Shown piece by piece: positions 33,006 to 42,471 of a DNA stretch of 64,000 bases. The translations under genes were made by a program, and so were the position numbers. The first letter of the stretch is position 1, and every line of letters begins with the position of its first letter. Source of the stretch: Martinezella miluonensis (GTDB lineage Bacteria > Pseudomonadota > Alphaproteobacteria > Rhizobiales > Rhizobiaceae). The DNA is taken from the NCBI RefSeq assembly GCF_900094545.1, contig NZ_FMAH01000002.1:186001-250000 (forward strand), written 5' to 3'. The notes beneath the pieces are model-generated. The model saw only the letters and a list, made by a program, of their open reading frames with translations, did not search any database and was not told the origin of the DNA.

Positions 33006-34565
33006 CTAGAACGAATTGACGATCCCGCCGCCGGTGCGCATCTGCTGAACCATAACGTGAGCATGATAATGCATGGCGCATTTGATCGCGTAGATCTGCA
33101 GAATGATCGGAGAACGGCGATGCCGCAGCAGCTTCAGAAACCGCTGGCGGTACACGGCACGCAAATCCGCTTCCTTCACCCGGCTCATTAGCCTGACGAA
33201 GATGCCGATCGCTTCCAGCGCCCATGTCGCGTTGAGAGCGAGCAACTTCAATGGATGGCGGCGCAAATGCCGTAAGCGCGTGCTTTCCGGTTTGATATTC
33301 CCATCGATATAGAGCGCATCCAGCCGGTCGAAATAGGCGGCCGGCTGATGCAGGTCGCTGAGGACCGAGAGATATCCATCCCGCAAGGTTTCGCGGGAGA
33401 GATTGAGGGGAATGACATTCGTGCCGTAGGCCGGCGGATCGTCGTGATCAAGCCGCCCTTCCTTGGCGAGACGCGCATAGAGCGGCGTCTTCGGGATAGC
33501 GGCCAGCATCCCGATCATGGCATTGACGATGCGCGCATCCTTGATGAACACGCGCTGCGCTTCGAAAATCGTCGCATCGTCGCTGTCGAAGCCAAGGATC
33601 ATGCCGCACCAGACTTCCATGCCGGTCTGCTGGATGCTGTGAATCTTCTCCAGCATCGTCCCGCCCTTGCGCAGGTTCTGCAGCTTCTTGGTTTCGCGCA
33701 ACGCCTCCTCGTTCGGCGTCTCGATGCCGATGAAGACGACGCGGATATTGGCGTCGACCATCAGCTGCATCAGCTCGGCATCGTCGGCCAGATCGATCGA
33801 CGCCTCAGTCAGGAAAGTCATCGGATAATGACGGCTCTCCTGCCAGGCGACGACATCGCGCAGCACCTCCTTGATCGCCTTCTTGTTGCCGATCAGATTG
33901 TCGTCGACGATGAAGGCCGTATCCATGCCGGACGCCAACAGGGCCTCCATTTCGGCAATGACCTGGGCGCTTTGTTTGATGCGCGGCTTGCGCCCGAAGA
34001 CGACGATGATATCGCAGAAATCGCAGGTGAAAGGACAGCCTCGCGAGAACTGGACGCTGCCGACAGCATACTCATCCATCTTCAGGAGATCGAAGCGCGG
34101 CACCGGCACCTTGCTCATATCCGTCTTGTCGGATTGCTCGTAGCGCTGCGCGTGGTTACCTTCTTCCCATTCAAGCAGGAACTTCGGCCAGGTCTCTTCC
34201 GCCTCGCCGATGAAGGAGACATCGACGAGATTGCCGAAATAATCTTCCTTGACCGTAATCCAAGGTCCGCCGACGACGGTGAAACAATTGCGTCGTTTGA
34301 GCTCGGTCAAGATTTCCGTCATCCGGAAGCGCTGGACGATCATCCCGGTCAGCGCGACGATATCGGCCTTCTCGCACAGATCGAAATCCAGCGGTTCGAC
34401 ATTCTCGTCGACCAGGGTGACGGTATGTTCCGATGGCGTGAGCGCTGCCAGCAGGGGCAGGCAGGCCACCGGAAGATTCGCCTTCACGTCGAACAGCGGC
34501 AGGGCGTGTTCCATCCCCCAATAGGAGGTTTCGAAACGCGGATTGATAATGACGATATGAGCCAT
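33006..34565 (-). CDS. B12-binding-domain radical SAM protein
   Basis: 519 aa. The N-terminal about 130 residues form a cobalamin-binding-like Rossmann region (HIVIINPRFE, VTLVDENVEPLDF, FTVVGGPWITV). The radical SAM core has C177-x3-C181-x2-C184 (RGCPFTCDFC) for the 4Fe-4S cluster, and a DUF4070-type C-terminal region follows. The family includes hopanoid C-3 methylase (HpnR) and various C-methylases; the substrate here is unknown. It stands alone, divergent from an MFS gene 321 bases away. No hopanoid genes are nearby, so HpnR is not claimed. Confidence 0.83.
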   Translation of the reverse strand: MAHIVIINPRFETSYWGMEHALPLFDVKANLPVACLPLLAALTPSEHTVTLVDENVEPLDFDLCEKADIVALTGMIVQRFRMTEILTELKRRNCFTVVGGPWITVKEDYFGNLVDVSFIGEAEETWPKFLLEWEEGNHAQRYEQSDKTDMSKVPVPRFDLLKMDEYAVGSVQFSRGCPFTCDFCDIIVVFGRKPRIKQSAQVIAEMEALLASGMDTAFIVDDNLIGNKKAIKEVLRDVVAWQESRHYPMTFLTEASIDLADDAELMQLMVDANIRVVFIGIETPNEEALRETKKLQNLRKGGTMLEKIHSIQQTGMEVWCGMILGFDSDDATIFEAQRVFIKDARIVNAMIGMLAAIPKTPLYARLAKEGRLDHDDPPAYGTNVIPLNLSRETLRDGYLSVLSDLHQPAAYFDRLDALYIDGNIKPESTRLRHLRRHPLKLLALNATWALEAIGIFVRLMSRVKEADLRAVYRQRFLKLLRHRRSPIILQIYAIKCAMHYHAHVMVQQMRTGGGIVNSF

Positions 34566-34886
34566 TGAATATGCCGCTCCATGACTGCGAAGATCTGGTT
34601 CGGTACTATGTCAAGCTTGCATGTCATTTGTGCCCGCTTACGCTTGCATTGGAGCAGCGAAGCAGGCCTTCAATAGGAGGGCAGCATTAGCAGCCCTGCA
34701 TGAGCCCAAAATTAAAATCTGCGGGCAATAGCGGCATTCTGTCACGCGCGTTTTCCGGCCGCCAGATTTTTTTGAGCGGCAATGTCGAAATGGCCAAGAC
34801 GCAATCGTCTTCATTGAGGCGGGTCGCGAGAGAGGAATACCGGATCCTTCCTGCCATAGGTCGAACTGTCAAAGAGGAGCTGGGAG
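34566..34886. other. Divergent spacer, no gene recognised
   Basis: 321 bases between the radical SAM gene (minus) and an MFS gene (plus). GCTTGCAT occurs twice (near 34616 and 34646), a possible regulator half-site pair. A frame entering from 34700 is a shadow of the MFS gene region. Confidence 0.3.
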
Positions 34887-36086
34887 ATGAGTTCGTCATA
34901 TCGTTGGGTGATCGTCGGTGCCGGAGCGCTGATGACCTGCGTCGCACTCGGCGCAATGTTTTCCTTGGCAATCTTTCAAGTGCCGATCGCCGCCGACACG
35001 GGCTGGTCGCATGCCGGCATCGCTGCAGCCATGACGCTGAATTTCCTCGTCATGGGGCTTGGCGCCTTCGCCTGGGGCGCTGCGAGCGATCGCTTCGGTA
35101 TACGCATCGTAGTCCTGATCGGGGCATTGCTGCTTGGGCTTGCCCTTGTCTTGGCGAGCAGAGCGGGATCGCTTCTGCAGTTCCAGCTGACCTATGGCAT
35201 TCTCGTCGGCGTCGCCGCCAGCGCCTTTTTCGCGCCAATGATCGCGGCAACGACCGCATGGTTCGACAAAGGCAGGAGCCTTGCCGTATCCTTGGTTTCC
35301 GCAGGCATGGGGGTCGCCCCGATGACGGTGTCGCCCTTCGCCCGCTACCTCATTTCCGCCTACGACTGGCGCTTCGCCATGCTGCTGATCGGCATCATGG
35401 CCTGGGTCCTTCTCATACCGGCGGCACTGCTGGTGCGGCGGGCTCCCGTTCTTGCGGAAACAGCCGGTTCGGACGGACAGGTGGCGGAGCAAAGCCTGCC
35501 GCTTGGCCAGATTTTCCGCTCGCCGCAATTCCTCATTCTTGGGGCTACCTTCTTTGCCTGCTGCGCGGCCCATTCCGGTCCGATCTTTCATATGGTCAGC
35601 TATGCGACGATCTGCGGCGTCGGGCCGATGGCCGCCGTCAGCATCTATAGCGTCGAGGGGCTTGCGGGCCTCGGCGGTCGCCTGCTTTACGGCACGCTTG
35701 CGGATCGGCTTGGCGTCAAGCCGGTGCTGATCGCCGGCCTCCTGGTCCAGGCCGCCGCGCTCGCCACCTATCTGCTGGTGAGAGAACTCGGCGAGTTCTA
35801 TGCGCTGGCTATTGTCTTCGGCAGCGCCTATGGCGGCGTCATGCCGCTCTATGCGGTACTGGCAAGGGAGTATTTCGGCCCCCGCGTCATCGGCACGGTG
35901 TTCGGCGCAGCTTCGATGCTCTCGAGCATCGGCATGGCCGCCGGCCCTCTGATCGGCGGCTGGATATTCGATACGTTTGCCAATTATTCCTGGCTGTTCA
36001 TCGGATCGTCCATGGTGGGGTTGGGAGCGGCGGCCATCGCCATTGCCTTCCCGCCGATGCAGCGCCTGCGGCTGCAGGCGGCATGA
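34887..36086 (+). CDS. MFS transporter (monocarboxylate/oxalate-formate-like)
   Basis: 399 aa, about 12 membrane helices. ALGAMFSLAIFQVPIAADTGW and AAMTLNFLVMGLGAFAWGAASDRFGIR (the loop 2-3 signature) fit the MFS group often annotated as OFA/MCT-like. YGTLADRLGVKPVLI is the matching loop in the second half. AGGAG lies 8-12 bases before ATG 34887. No adjacent enzyme indicates the substrate. Confidence 0.85.
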   Translation: MSSSYRWVIVGAGALMTCVALGAMFSLAIFQVPIAADTGWSHAGIAAAMTLNFLVMGLGAFAWGAASDRFGIRIVVLIGALLLGLALVLASRAGSLLQFQLTYGILVGVAASAFFAPMIAATTAWFDKGRSLAVSLVSAGMGVAPMTVSPFARYLISAYDWRFAMLLIGIMAWVLLIPAALLVRRAPVLAETAGSDGQVAEQSLPLGQIFRSPQFLILGATFFACCAAHSGPIFHMVSYATICGVGPMAAVSIYSVEGLAGLGGRLLYGTLADRLGVKPVLIAGLLVQAAALATYLLVRELGEFYALAIVFGSAYGGVMPLYAVLAREYFGPRVIGTVFGAASMLSSIGMAAGPLIGGWIFDTFANYSWLFIGSSMVGLGAAAIAIAFPPMQRLRLQAA

Positions 36087-36428
36087 TCCGCCATTTGCCG
36101 GGTGCGTCACATTTCGGCGTGTCCGGCCCCGTACTTTCCGGCGTAAATGCGGCGCAGCTGCGCCGGACCGCGATATATTCGTTTTTCTCGATGCTTACAC
36201 ACAGTTTTCCATACGCGGCAGCAGTTGCAGGCATTGCAATTTTCAATTTTTGGCCAAAACTCACTGATGCATCAGGTGCGTGATCTCCTCGGGGAGGAAA
36301 TCGGGAGGGCACCCACTTGCGCGACTTTCCGCGCCCACTCGGCGGGAAGGTCCTGCGTGATGTCATCATGGGGGACATGAGACAGATCTATTGGCGATGT
36401 CCCTGGTGCAATTTGGGAGGATTGAGGA
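36087..36428. other. Intergenic region, no gene recognised
   Basis: 342 bases between two MFS genes on the plus strand. No credible ORF, no clear terminator hairpin. The promoter of the next gene is presumably here. GGGAGG lies about 8-13 bases before its ATG. Confidence 0.3.
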
Positions 36429-38312
36429 ATGGCAGCCACGTCCATGGCCGAGACGACGCGTCGAGGCATGACCCGGGAAGAGAAGAAGGTTATCTTCGCC
36501 TCTTCGCTCGGAACAGTCTTCGAATGGTATGACTTCTATCTTTATGGGTCTCTGGCTGCCTTCATCGGCACGACCTTCTTCGCCGACTATCCGGAGGCAA
36601 CCCGCAACATCTTCGCCCTGCTCGCCTTTGCGGCAGGCTTCCTCGTCCGGCCCTTCGGCGCCTTGGTCTTCGGCCGGATCGGCGACCTCGTCGGACGCAA
36701 ATATACCTTCCTCGTCACGATCCTGATCATGGGTCTTTCGACCTTCCTGGTCGGCGTTCTCCCCGGGTCGGCAAACTGGGGCATCGCCGCCCCTGTCATC
36801 CTGGTCATCCTGCGTCTGCTGCAGGGCTTGGCGCTTGGCGGCGAATATGGCGGCGCCGCCACCTATGTCGCCGAACATGCGCCCGACAACAGGCGCGGCT
36901 ATTATACGTCCTGGATCCAGACGACGGCGACGCTCGGACTGTTCCTGTCGCTGATCGTCATCCTGATCGTCCAGAATGCTGTCGGCAAAGATGCTTTCGC
37001 TGCCTGGGGCTGGCGCATTCCTTTCCTTGTGTCCTGCGTTCTGCTTGCCATCTCCGTCTGGATCCGGCTGTCGCTCAGTGAATCGCCGGCTTTCAAAAAG
37101 ATGAAGGAGGAGGGCAAGGGCTCCAAGGCTCCGCTCTCGGAAGCCTTCGGCCAGTGGAAAAATGCGAAGATCGCCCTCATCGCACTGCTCGGCCTCACAG
37201 CCGGCCAAGCGGTTGTCTGGTATGCTGGACAGTTCTACTCCCTGTTCTTCCTGCAGAACGTGCTGAAGGTTGATGGCCAATCGGTCAACATCATGATCGC
37301 GATTGCGCTCTTGATCGGCAGCGGTTTTTTCGTGTTCTTCGGCTGGCTTTCGGACAAGATCGGCCGCAAGCCGATCATCATGGCAGGCCTTCTGCTTGCG
37401 ATCCTGACCTATTTTCCGCTGTTCAAGGCATTGACCAGCGCGGCAAATCCGGCGCTCGCTCAGGCAGAACAAACCGTGCGGGCCACGGTAACGGCAGCTC
37501 CTGGCGACTGCACATTCCAGTTCAATCCTGTGGGAACGGCGAAATTCAACAATTCCTGCGACATCGCCACGTCTTTCCTGTCGAAATCATCCGTTCCCTA
37601 TACGATCGCCGACGGCCCGGCAGGCCAACCGGCAACCGTCAAGGTCGGCGATGCCACGGTGACATCCTATGATGCCGCGGCCGCCGGCAAAGATGCGGCG
37701 GCCAAGGGTGCGGCGTTCACACACGACATGAGCCTTGCCCTGCAAAAGGCCGGCTTCCCGCTGGCGCGGGATCCCGCCAAGGTGCCGGATGCCAAGCTTG
37801 ATGCCTTCATCACAGCGAACCCTGAGCTCGGGCTCAATGCGGCGACAGTGCGGGCAGGCGAAAAGACCGTCACGCCGACCGCCGATCTCGTCAAGGCAAA
37901 GCTTCTGACGGCGGAACAGGCAGGCGGAGCAACGGACATGCCCGTCTATACCGTCGCCAGCGGCGGCGCCTTCAAGATGGTCGCCAACCCTTCGGCCATC
38001 AACTGGCCGCTGACGATCGCCATTCTAACGATCCTCGTTATCTACGTCACCATGGTCTACGGCCCGATTGCCGCGATCCTGGTGGAGATGTTCCCGACCC
38101 GCATCCGCTATACCGGCATGTCGCTGCCGTATCATATCGGCAACGGCTGGTTTGGCGGCCTGCTTCCGGCAACGGTCTTTGCCATGAGTGCTGCCACGGG
38201 CGATATCTATTATGGCCTCTGGTACCCCATCGCGATTGCCGCCATGACCCTGGTCATCGGCGTCATCTTTGTCCGTGAGACCAAGGGCGTCAATCTCGAC
38301 GCAATCGACTAA
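36429..38312 (+). CDS. MHS-family MFS transporter with large inserted extracytoplasmic loop
   Basis: 627 aa; the usual metabolite:H+ symporter (ShiA/ProP-like) is about 430-450. The first half is standard: SSLGTVFEWYDFYLYGSLAAF, RPFGALVFGRIGDLVGRKYTF and GGEYGGAATYVAEH. After GWLSDKIGRKPIIMAG and the next helix, about 190 residues (about 332-522) intervene. They are rich in Ala, Thr and Lys, contain one Cys pair (GDCTF, NSCDI) and have no membrane character. The last helices resume at INWPLTIAILTILVIY. Topology places the insert on the periplasmic side. It could act as a tethered binding or gating domain; the substrate is unknown. A strong terminator follows. Confidence 0.85.
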   Translation: MAATSMAETTRRGMTREEKKVIFASSLGTVFEWYDFYLYGSLAAFIGTTFFADYPEATRNIFALLAFAAGFLVRPFGALVFGRIGDLVGRKYTFLVTILIMGLSTFLVGVLPGSANWGIAAPVILVILRLLQGLALGGEYGGAATYVAEHAPDNRRGYYTSWIQTTATLGLFLSLIVILIVQNAVGKDAFAAWGWRIPFLVSCVLLAISVWIRLSLSESPAFKKMKEEGKGSKAPLSEAFGQWKNAKIALIALLGLTAGQAVVWYAGQFYSLFFLQNVLKVDGQSVNIMIAIALLIGSGFFVFFGWLSDKIGRKPIIMAGLLLAILTYFPLFKALTSAANPALAQAEQTVRATVTAAPGDCTFQFNPVGTAKFNNSCDIATSFLSKSSVPYTIADGPAGQPATVKVGDATVTSYDAAAAGKDAAAKGAAFTHDMSLALQKAGFPLARDPAKVPDAKLDAFITANPELGLNAATVRAGEKTVTPTADLVKAKLLTAEQAGGATDMPVYTVASGGAFKMVANPSAINWPLTIAILTILVIYVTMVYGPIAAILVEMFPTRIRYTGMSLPYHIGNGWFGGLLPATVFAMSAATGDIYYGLWYPIAIAAMTLVIGVIFVRETKGVNLDAID

Positions 38313-38319
38313 CAAGAGC

Positions 38320-38351
38320 AAGGCCCGGCGTGTCAATCACGCCGGGCCTTT
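38320..38351 (+). terminator. Strong rho-independent terminator after the MHS transporter
   Basis: A perfect 13-bp stem, AAGGCCCGGCGTG (38320-38332) with CACGCCGGGCCTT (38338-38350), loop TCAAT, then T. Confidence 0.85.
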
Positions 38352-38545
38352 CGCTGCGTAGGCAGCGATCCACCGCCTCGCTCCACGATTTCGTCTCGAT
38401 GACAATACCGGCTATCGATCAAGCAGAACCGTCGGCGGGAGAAAAGAAATTTATTCCATAGAATAAGTGATGAAAAGAAGACTGCTCCTTGTGATCGGAT
38501 AGCAGAAGCCTAGGAGTGTGGCAGGCTTTCACCGAACTCATCCTT

Positions 38546-40030
38546 ATGACCTTGCTGAGCATCCAAAATCTGTCCCGCGCTTTCGGCTCGACGCAAGCCT
38601 TGGCAGACGCATCCCTGACCATCGACAGCGGCGAGATCGTTGCGCTGATGGGAGCCAACGGCGCCGGCAAGTCGACGCTGGTGAAGATCCTCTCCGGCGT
38701 TTACCCGGCCGATTCAGGCAGCATTCTATGGAACGGTAGGAATTATCGCGCCGATAGCCCCGCTCAAGCAGCCGCCCAGGGTATCGTCACCGTACATCAA
38801 TCGACCGACGTTGTCGGCGTCGCCGGCCTTTCGGTGGCGGACGCGCTTCTGCTCAATCAATTCGTCGATGGCCGTCAGCCTTTCTTCCTGTCGAAACGTT
38901 CGGTACGAAGGAAAGCGGCCGCTATTCTGAAGGAGGCTGGATTCGACCTGCCGCTGGATCGGGATTTCGGCGATCTCGGCACTGCCGATCGGCAGATGGT
39001 CGCCATTGCCCGCGCCCTGTCGAACAAGGCGCAACTGCTGATTCTCGACGAACCCACGGCAAGCCTCTCCGCCCGCGAGGCAGGACGACTTTACGAGATC
39101 GTCCGTCAGCTGAAAGCCCGCGGGATGAGCATTCTCTACATTTCCCACCGCACCGTCGATCTCGATGCGCTTGCGGATCGGGTCGTCATCCTGCGCGGCG
39201 GCCGCAATGTCGGCGCCTTCGCGCGACCGATCGATTTCGATGCCGCCATCGAGACCATGATCGGCCGGGCGATGAAAGCTTCCCGCCCACGTCGGCGCGA
39301 GCAATTTGACAGGACGGTGCTTGAGCTTCGGGGCATAAGGCTGCTTTCCGACAGCACACCTTTCGATCTCACGCTCCACGCCGGCGAAGTCGTAGCCATC
39401 ACCGGCGTTCTGGGAGCTGGCAAGAGCCGGCTTCTCTCCGCGCTCTTCGGCATCGAGCACCTCGCGGCCGGCGATGCATTGTTGGATGGCGTGCCCTATA
39501 AGCCGGCCTCGCCGGCTGAGGCGATTGCACGCGGCGTCGTCATGGCTGCGGCAGACCGTCATCGCTCGTCCCTCATGCCATCGGACTGGCCGGGAGAGAG
39601 CATTGCAGCCACGATCAGCCTGCCGCATCTGAGGCAATGGTATCCATCCGGCTTCCTCTTTTCCGGGCGGGAAACCCGGGAAGGAGAGAAAGCAATCAGG
39701 CGCCTTGGCATCAAAGCCGCCGGCCCGGATGCATCGGTCTGGTCGCTTTCGGGCGGCAACCAGCAGAAGGTCGTGTTGGCGCGCTGGGAGGCTGAGCCCA
39801 GCCGGCTGTTGCTTCTCGACGAGCCCTTCCAGGGCGTCGATGTCGGAGCTCGCCAGGACATCATCGCAGCCATACGCAGCCATAGCGACCGCGCCACCTT
39901 GATTGCGACATCCGATCCGGAAGAAGCGCTCGAAGTCGCCGACCGGGTGCTCGTCATGGAACATCACAGCTTGAGAGACGTCGCTCCCGCGATTGCTGGC
40001 GACTGGCAAAACGAGGAATACGTCAGATGA
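38546..40030 (+). CDS. Sugar-type ABC transporter ATPase (RbsA/MglA-like, two domains)
   Basis: 494 aa with two ATP-binding domains. First: Walker A GANGAGKST (about 37), signature replaced by GTADRQMVAIARAL, Walker B LLILDEPTAS. Second: GVLGAGKSRLL, LSGGNQQKVVLARW, LLLLDEPFQGVD. This tandem layout is typical of CUT2 importers for ribose, galactose or other small sugars. ATG 38546 fits the family start (MTLLSIQNLSRAFG). It overlaps the permease gene by four bases. No periplasmic binding protein lies next to it. Confidence 0.88.
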   Translation: MTLLSIQNLSRAFGSTQALADASLTIDSGEIVALMGANGAGKSTLVKILSGVYPADSGSILWNGRNYRADSPAQAAAQGIVTVHQSTDVVGVAGLSVADALLLNQFVDGRQPFFLSKRSVRRKAAAILKEAGFDLPLDRDFGDLGTADRQMVAIARALSNKAQLLILDEPTASLSAREAGRLYEIVRQLKARGMSILYISHRTVDLDALADRVVILRGGRNVGAFARPIDFDAAIETMIGRAMKASRPRRREQFDRTVLELRGIRLLSDSTPFDLTLHAGEVVAITGVLGAGKSRLLSALFGIEHLAAGDALLDGVPYKPASPAEAIARGVVMAAADRHRSSLMPSDWPGESIAATISLPHLRQWYPSGFLFSGRETREGEKAIRRLGIKAAGPDASVWSLSGGNQQKVVLARWEAEPSRLLLLDEPFQGVDVGARQDIIAAIRSHSDRATLIATSDPEEALEVADRVLVMEHHSLRDVAPAIAGDWQNEEYVR

Positions 40031-41061
40031 GTGAAGGGACTGCCCAGATCCGGGAAAAAGAAAAGCCGGCGAGCGAGCCGCTCTCGCCGAAGGAACTCGT
40101 GCGGCGTGGCGCGGTCTTTTTTCTGCTCTTCGCCCTAATCCTCTTCTTCAGCTTCGCGCAGCCCGTTTTCATCAACATCAACAATCTGATGAGTATCCTG
40201 CAGGCGGTCTCCGTTGTCGCCATCATCGGCGCGGGCGTCACCATCACACTCGCGATCGGCGGGTTCGATCTGTCGGTCGGTGCGGTGGCAGCCTCCAGCG
40301 TCATGGCTGCCAGCTACGCCATGATCGTGCTCGATCTCAATGCCTATCAGACCGTACCGCTGGTGCTTGCTTTCGGCGCACTGGTCGGGCTCGTGAATGC
40401 CTTGCTGATCGTTCGTCTGAAAGTGCCGGACCTACTTGCGACCCTTGCCACGATGTTCCTGCTGACCGGCCTCCAGCTCATCCCGACGGCCGGGCGTTCG
40501 ATCTCGGTGGGATTGATCCTTCCCGATGGAACGAGGGCAACCGGCAAAGTCGACCCGGCCTTCCTGACCATCGGCCGATCGAGCCTGTTGGGAACTGTTC
40601 CTCTGCCAGTCATTCTGATGCTGGTCGTCGCGCTGGTGCTCTATGTGCTGACCGAGCGCACGCGCCTTGGACGCCTGCTCTACGCAACCGGCGGCAACGA
40701 AGCTGCGACACGACTGGCCGGCGCCAATATCGCCCGTCTGAAGACCTTCGCCTATGTGTTGTCCGGCGTTCTGGCTTCGCTCGGCGGCATCATCGTTGCC
40801 GCCCGCGTCGGACGCGGCGATGTTTCGTCCGGCGCCTCGCTGCTGATGGACTCCGTGGCCGCCTCGCTCATCGGCTTTGCGGTTCTCGGCCTGCGTCGGC
40901 CAAACGTCCTTGGAACGACGATCGGCGCAGTCTTTGTCGGCATACTCCTCAACGGCCTGACGATGCTGAATGCTCCCTATTACACGCAGGACTTCATCAA
41001 GGGCGCCGTTCTTGTCGGTGCGCTTGCACTTACCTATGGCATCAGCCGCGGCAAGGCCTGA
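40027..41061 (+). CDS. Sugar-type ABC transporter permease (RbsC-like)
   Basis: 344 aa, 8-10 membrane helices, BPD_transp_2 family. Conserved stretches are NNLMSILQAVSVVAIIGAG, IGGFDLSVGAV and ATGGNEAATRLAGANIARLK (the cytosolic EAA-like loop). The start overlaps the ATPase stop (ATGA). With the ATPase it makes a two-gene importer core that needs a binding protein from elsewhere. The substrate cannot be predicted. Confidence 0.87.
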   Translation: MSEGTAQIREKEKPASEPLSPKELVRRGAVFFLLFALILFFSFAQPVFININNLMSILQAVSVVAIIGAGVTITLAIGGFDLSVGAVAASSVMAASYAMIVLDLNAYQTVPLVLAFGALVGLVNALLIVRLKVPDLLATLATMFLLTGLQLIPTAGRSISVGLILPDGTRATGKVDPAFLTIGRSSLLGTVPLPVILMLVVALVLYVLTERTRLGRLLYATGGNEAATRLAGANIARLKTFAYVLSGVLASLGGIIVAARVGRGDVSSGASLLMDSVAASLIGFAVLGLRRPNVLGTTIGAVFVGILLNGLTMLNAPYYTQDFIKGAVLVGALALTYGISRGKA

Positions 41062-41143
41062 TCGAGGCAGATCACGATGCCGAACTTGAGATCACCGAAT
41101 ATGGTGGCTGAGGGACCAAAAGCCCCGCAGCCTGCCATTTATC

Positions 41144-41179
41144 TCAAGGCTCCGCCCGACCGGGCGAGCCGGGCCTTGA
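41144..41179. terminator. Possible bidirectional terminator between convergent genes
   Basis: TCAAGGC (41144-41150) pairs with GCCTTGA (41173-41179), and an inner CGCCC/GGGCG hairpin (41153-41166) lies between. It is located between the permease end and the convergent aldo-keto reductase end. No T-run. Confidence 0.35.
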
Positions 41180-41185
41180 AGCGTG

Positions 41186-42229
41186 TCAAACCAACTCCTC
41201 ATGCGAGGGCTTTTCCCAGAGATTGACGCCGCCTTCGACGGCATAGCGATCGATCTCCGCCAGCTCCTCCCGGCTGAATGTCAGGTCGTCCAGAGCGGCC
41301 ACATTTTCTTCCACCTGGCGCGCCGAACTAGCACCGATCAGCGCAGAGGTGACGCGCGGATCCCTGAGAACCCAGGCGAGGGCGAGCTGCGCCAGTGACT
41401 GGCCGCGACGCTTGGCGATCTCGTTGAGCGCGCGCGCCCGCTCGATGTTTTCCTCTTTCAGATGCTCCGGCCGCAACGGGTCGCCGCCGGGCCGGTTCAC
41501 CCGCGAATCCTGTGGGATGCCGTTCAGATATTTGTTCGTCAGCAAGCCCTGGGCGAGCGGCGTAAAGGCGATGATACCAGCCCCGACCTCGTGAGAAGCG
41601 GCCAGCAGGTCCTTCTCGATCCAGCGATTGAAGAGGTTGTAGGACGGTTGGTTGATCAGCAGCGGCACCTGCCTTTCCTTCAACAGAGCCGCGATTTCAC
41701 GCGTCTTGTTGCCGGAATAGGAGGAGACGCCGACATAGAGCGCCTTGCCCTGCCGGACCGCCTGGGCAAGCGCATCGGCCGTTTCTTCCAGCGGTGTCTC
41801 GGCATCGAAGCGGTGGGAATAGAAAATATCGACATAGTCGATGCCAAGTCGGCTGAGGCTCTGGTCGAGGCTGGAAAGAAGCGCCTTCTTCGACCCGCCG
41901 CCGCGACCATAGGGGCCGGGCCACATATTCCAGCCGGCCTTGGACGAAATGATCAGCTCGTCGCGATAAGCGGCCAGATCCTGCTTCAAGATATGGCCGA
42001 AATTGATCTCAGCACTTCCCGCTGGCGGGCCGTAATTGTTTGCAAGATCGAAATGCGTGATGCCGAGATCGAATGCCTTGAAGAGAATAGACTTCTGAGT
42101 ATCGAGCGGCGTCGCATCGCCGAAATTGTGCCAGAGGCCAAAGGAAATTACAGGCAATTTCAGGCCGCTTCGGCCGACCCGGCGGAAATGGGCGGAGTCA
42201 TAGCGTTCCGGATTGGGATGGTAGATCAT
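41186..42229 (-). CDS. Aldo-keto reductase, L-glyceraldehyde-3-phosphate reductase type (YghZ/MgrA-like)
   Basis: 347 aa, matching YghZ-type enzymes (about 346). An NADPH-dependent TIM barrel: the catalytic Asp and Tyr lie in FDLANNYGPPAGSAE, Lys in LIISSKAGWNMWPGPYG, His in DIFYSHRFDAETPLEET, and the coenzyme end is SALIGASSARQVEENV. The WNMWPGPYGRGGGSKK segment is a mark of this subgroup, which reduces L-glyceraldehyde-3-phosphate and other aldehydes. Convergent with the ABC permease. Confidence 0.87.
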   Translation of the reverse strand: MIYHPNPERYDSAHFRRVGRSGLKLPVISFGLWHNFGDATPLDTQKSILFKAFDLGITHFDLANNYGPPAGSAEINFGHILKQDLAAYRDELIISSKAGWNMWPGPYGRGGGSKKALLSSLDQSLSRLGIDYVDIFYSHRFDAETPLEETADALAQAVRQGKALYVGVSSYSGNKTREIAALLKERQVPLLINQPSYNLFNRWIEKDLLAASHEVGAGIIAFTPLAQGLLTNKYLNGIPQDSRVNRPGGDPLRPEHLKEENIERARALNEIAKRRGQSLAQLALAWVLRDPRVTSALIGASSARQVEENVAALDDLTFSREELAEIDRYAVEGGVNLWEKPSHEELV

Positions 42230-42471
42230 GAACTCTCTTCCTGTTGGTCATACGGTGCGGACGCCGGCTCGACCGGGCAAGGTCGATGAATTCATACACG
42301 CGCTGGCTCCGATCATCTTTGCGACGCACCGAGAATGGCAGAGTCCAATTTGATAAGAAGTCATTCCATATTTTTTATCGACTAAATCGGAGAAGTTTTT
42401 TCCTCAGTGGCAGGCGCAAGATAATGCCGAAGCAGCTCAATACCGAACGCACCAAGCCGCTTCCACCAGGC

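Noticed and set aside
33006-34565. Naming the radical SAM protein HpnR (hopanoid C-3 methylase)
   Set aside because: Domain layout fits, but no hopanoid genes are nearby and family membership alone does not fix the substrate.
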